Part shown: positions 63,900-64,000 of the stretch, piece by piece | Position numbering within the stretch: position 1 is the stretch's first letter | Layout of the letters: each line of letters begins with the position of its first letter | Origin: Stentor coeruleus | Taxonomy: Eukaryota; Ciliophora; Heterotrichea; Heterotrichida; Stentoridae | DNA: 64,000 nucleotides | Assembly: GCA_001970955.1 (NCBI GenBank) | Contig: MPUH01000252.1 | Span: 1 to 64,000 of the forward strand | Direction: 5' to 3' | The notes under the pieces: model-generated | Seen by the model: only the letters and a program-made list of their open reading frames with translations | Databases searched by the model: none | Told to the model about the DNA's origin: nothing | Position numbers and translations under genes: made by a program

Positions 63900-64000
63900 T
63901 ATAAATGGCAGGTGATAAGTAGATTCTATTTTTGTATTTAAATGATTAATATTATTGATAAGAAAATAGCCAAAACTGAAGAAAATTCTTTAATGATTGG

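Noticed and set aside
1-64000. TGA as tryptophan (Blepharisma-type code)
   Set aside because: Frames of 400-1,150 codons run with TGG for Trp and no internal TGA. Splitting of genes is explained by 15/16-nt introns or contig joins.
1-64000. tRNA, rRNA or CRISPR features
   Set aside because: No tRNA B-box with matching arms, no rRNA block and no spaced repeats were found by eye.

Overview
The window looks like macronuclear DNA of a heterotrich ciliate, most likely Stentor or a close relative. It is AT-rich and gene-dense, and long frames read cleanly in the standard code. Several genes become continuous only when GT...AG introns of 15 or 16 nt are removed, a hallmark of Stentor-type heterotrichs. 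I count thirteen such introns, two of them tentative. TGA is not used as a sense codon in any long frame, which argues against Blepharisma-type (TGA = Trp) or Condylostoma-type codes. No search was run, so the organism and all family names rest on reading motifs and architectures.

Layout. 0.8-10.2 kb: an LRR protein, a B-box-like LRR protein, an RRM plus zinc-knuckle splicing factor, a very Cys-rich protein with a USP-like N-terminus, a double cyclic-nucleotide-binding-fold protein and a coiled-coil protein. 10.2-15.2 kb: a decayed zone with a dead Merlin/IS1595-type DNA transposon, a broken omega-type glutathione transferase and a faint gene relic. 15.2-19.2 kb: a tandem pair of DYRK-type kinases. 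19.7-33.8 kb: ankyrin, LRR, acidic, small acylated, alpha/beta-hydrolase and coiled-coil genes separated by AT-rich spacers. 34.3-37.6 kb: a 7-TM receptor-like gene whose start lies 12 bp from that of an LRR-ankyrin gene, then SmD2. 38.1-52.8 kb: a zinc/proline-rich protein, an ARM-like protein, a divergent CK1-type kinase, a coiled-coil protein, an M1 aminopeptidase, a pepsin-like protease and a MORN protein. 53.8-63.9 kb: a kelch-like acidic protein, a FYVE-like CaaX protein, an Enhancer-of-polycomb homologue, a B-box/EF-hand protein and three small genes.

There are no bacterial-style operons. Genes are single units, often tens of bases apart. The themes are splicing (SR factor, SmD2), chromatin (Epl1), kinase signalling, proteolysis, and the LRR/ankyrin/B-box/MORN scaffold proteins typical of large ciliates. 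Several proteins carry membrane-anchoring ends: MGCC or MGAC N-termini and CaaX C-termini.

Assembly caveat. Seven single-n joins (548, 20813, 31586, 49355, 57236, 60069, 61151) sit between two near-identical copies of 50-163 bp, and two further tandem copies of about 49 bp have no n. These look like unmerged overlaps of contigs or haplotypes, and they break four genes artificially. Intergenic DNA shows a strong skew: G-poor upstream of genes and C-poor downstream on the sense strand. This helped confirm small genes.
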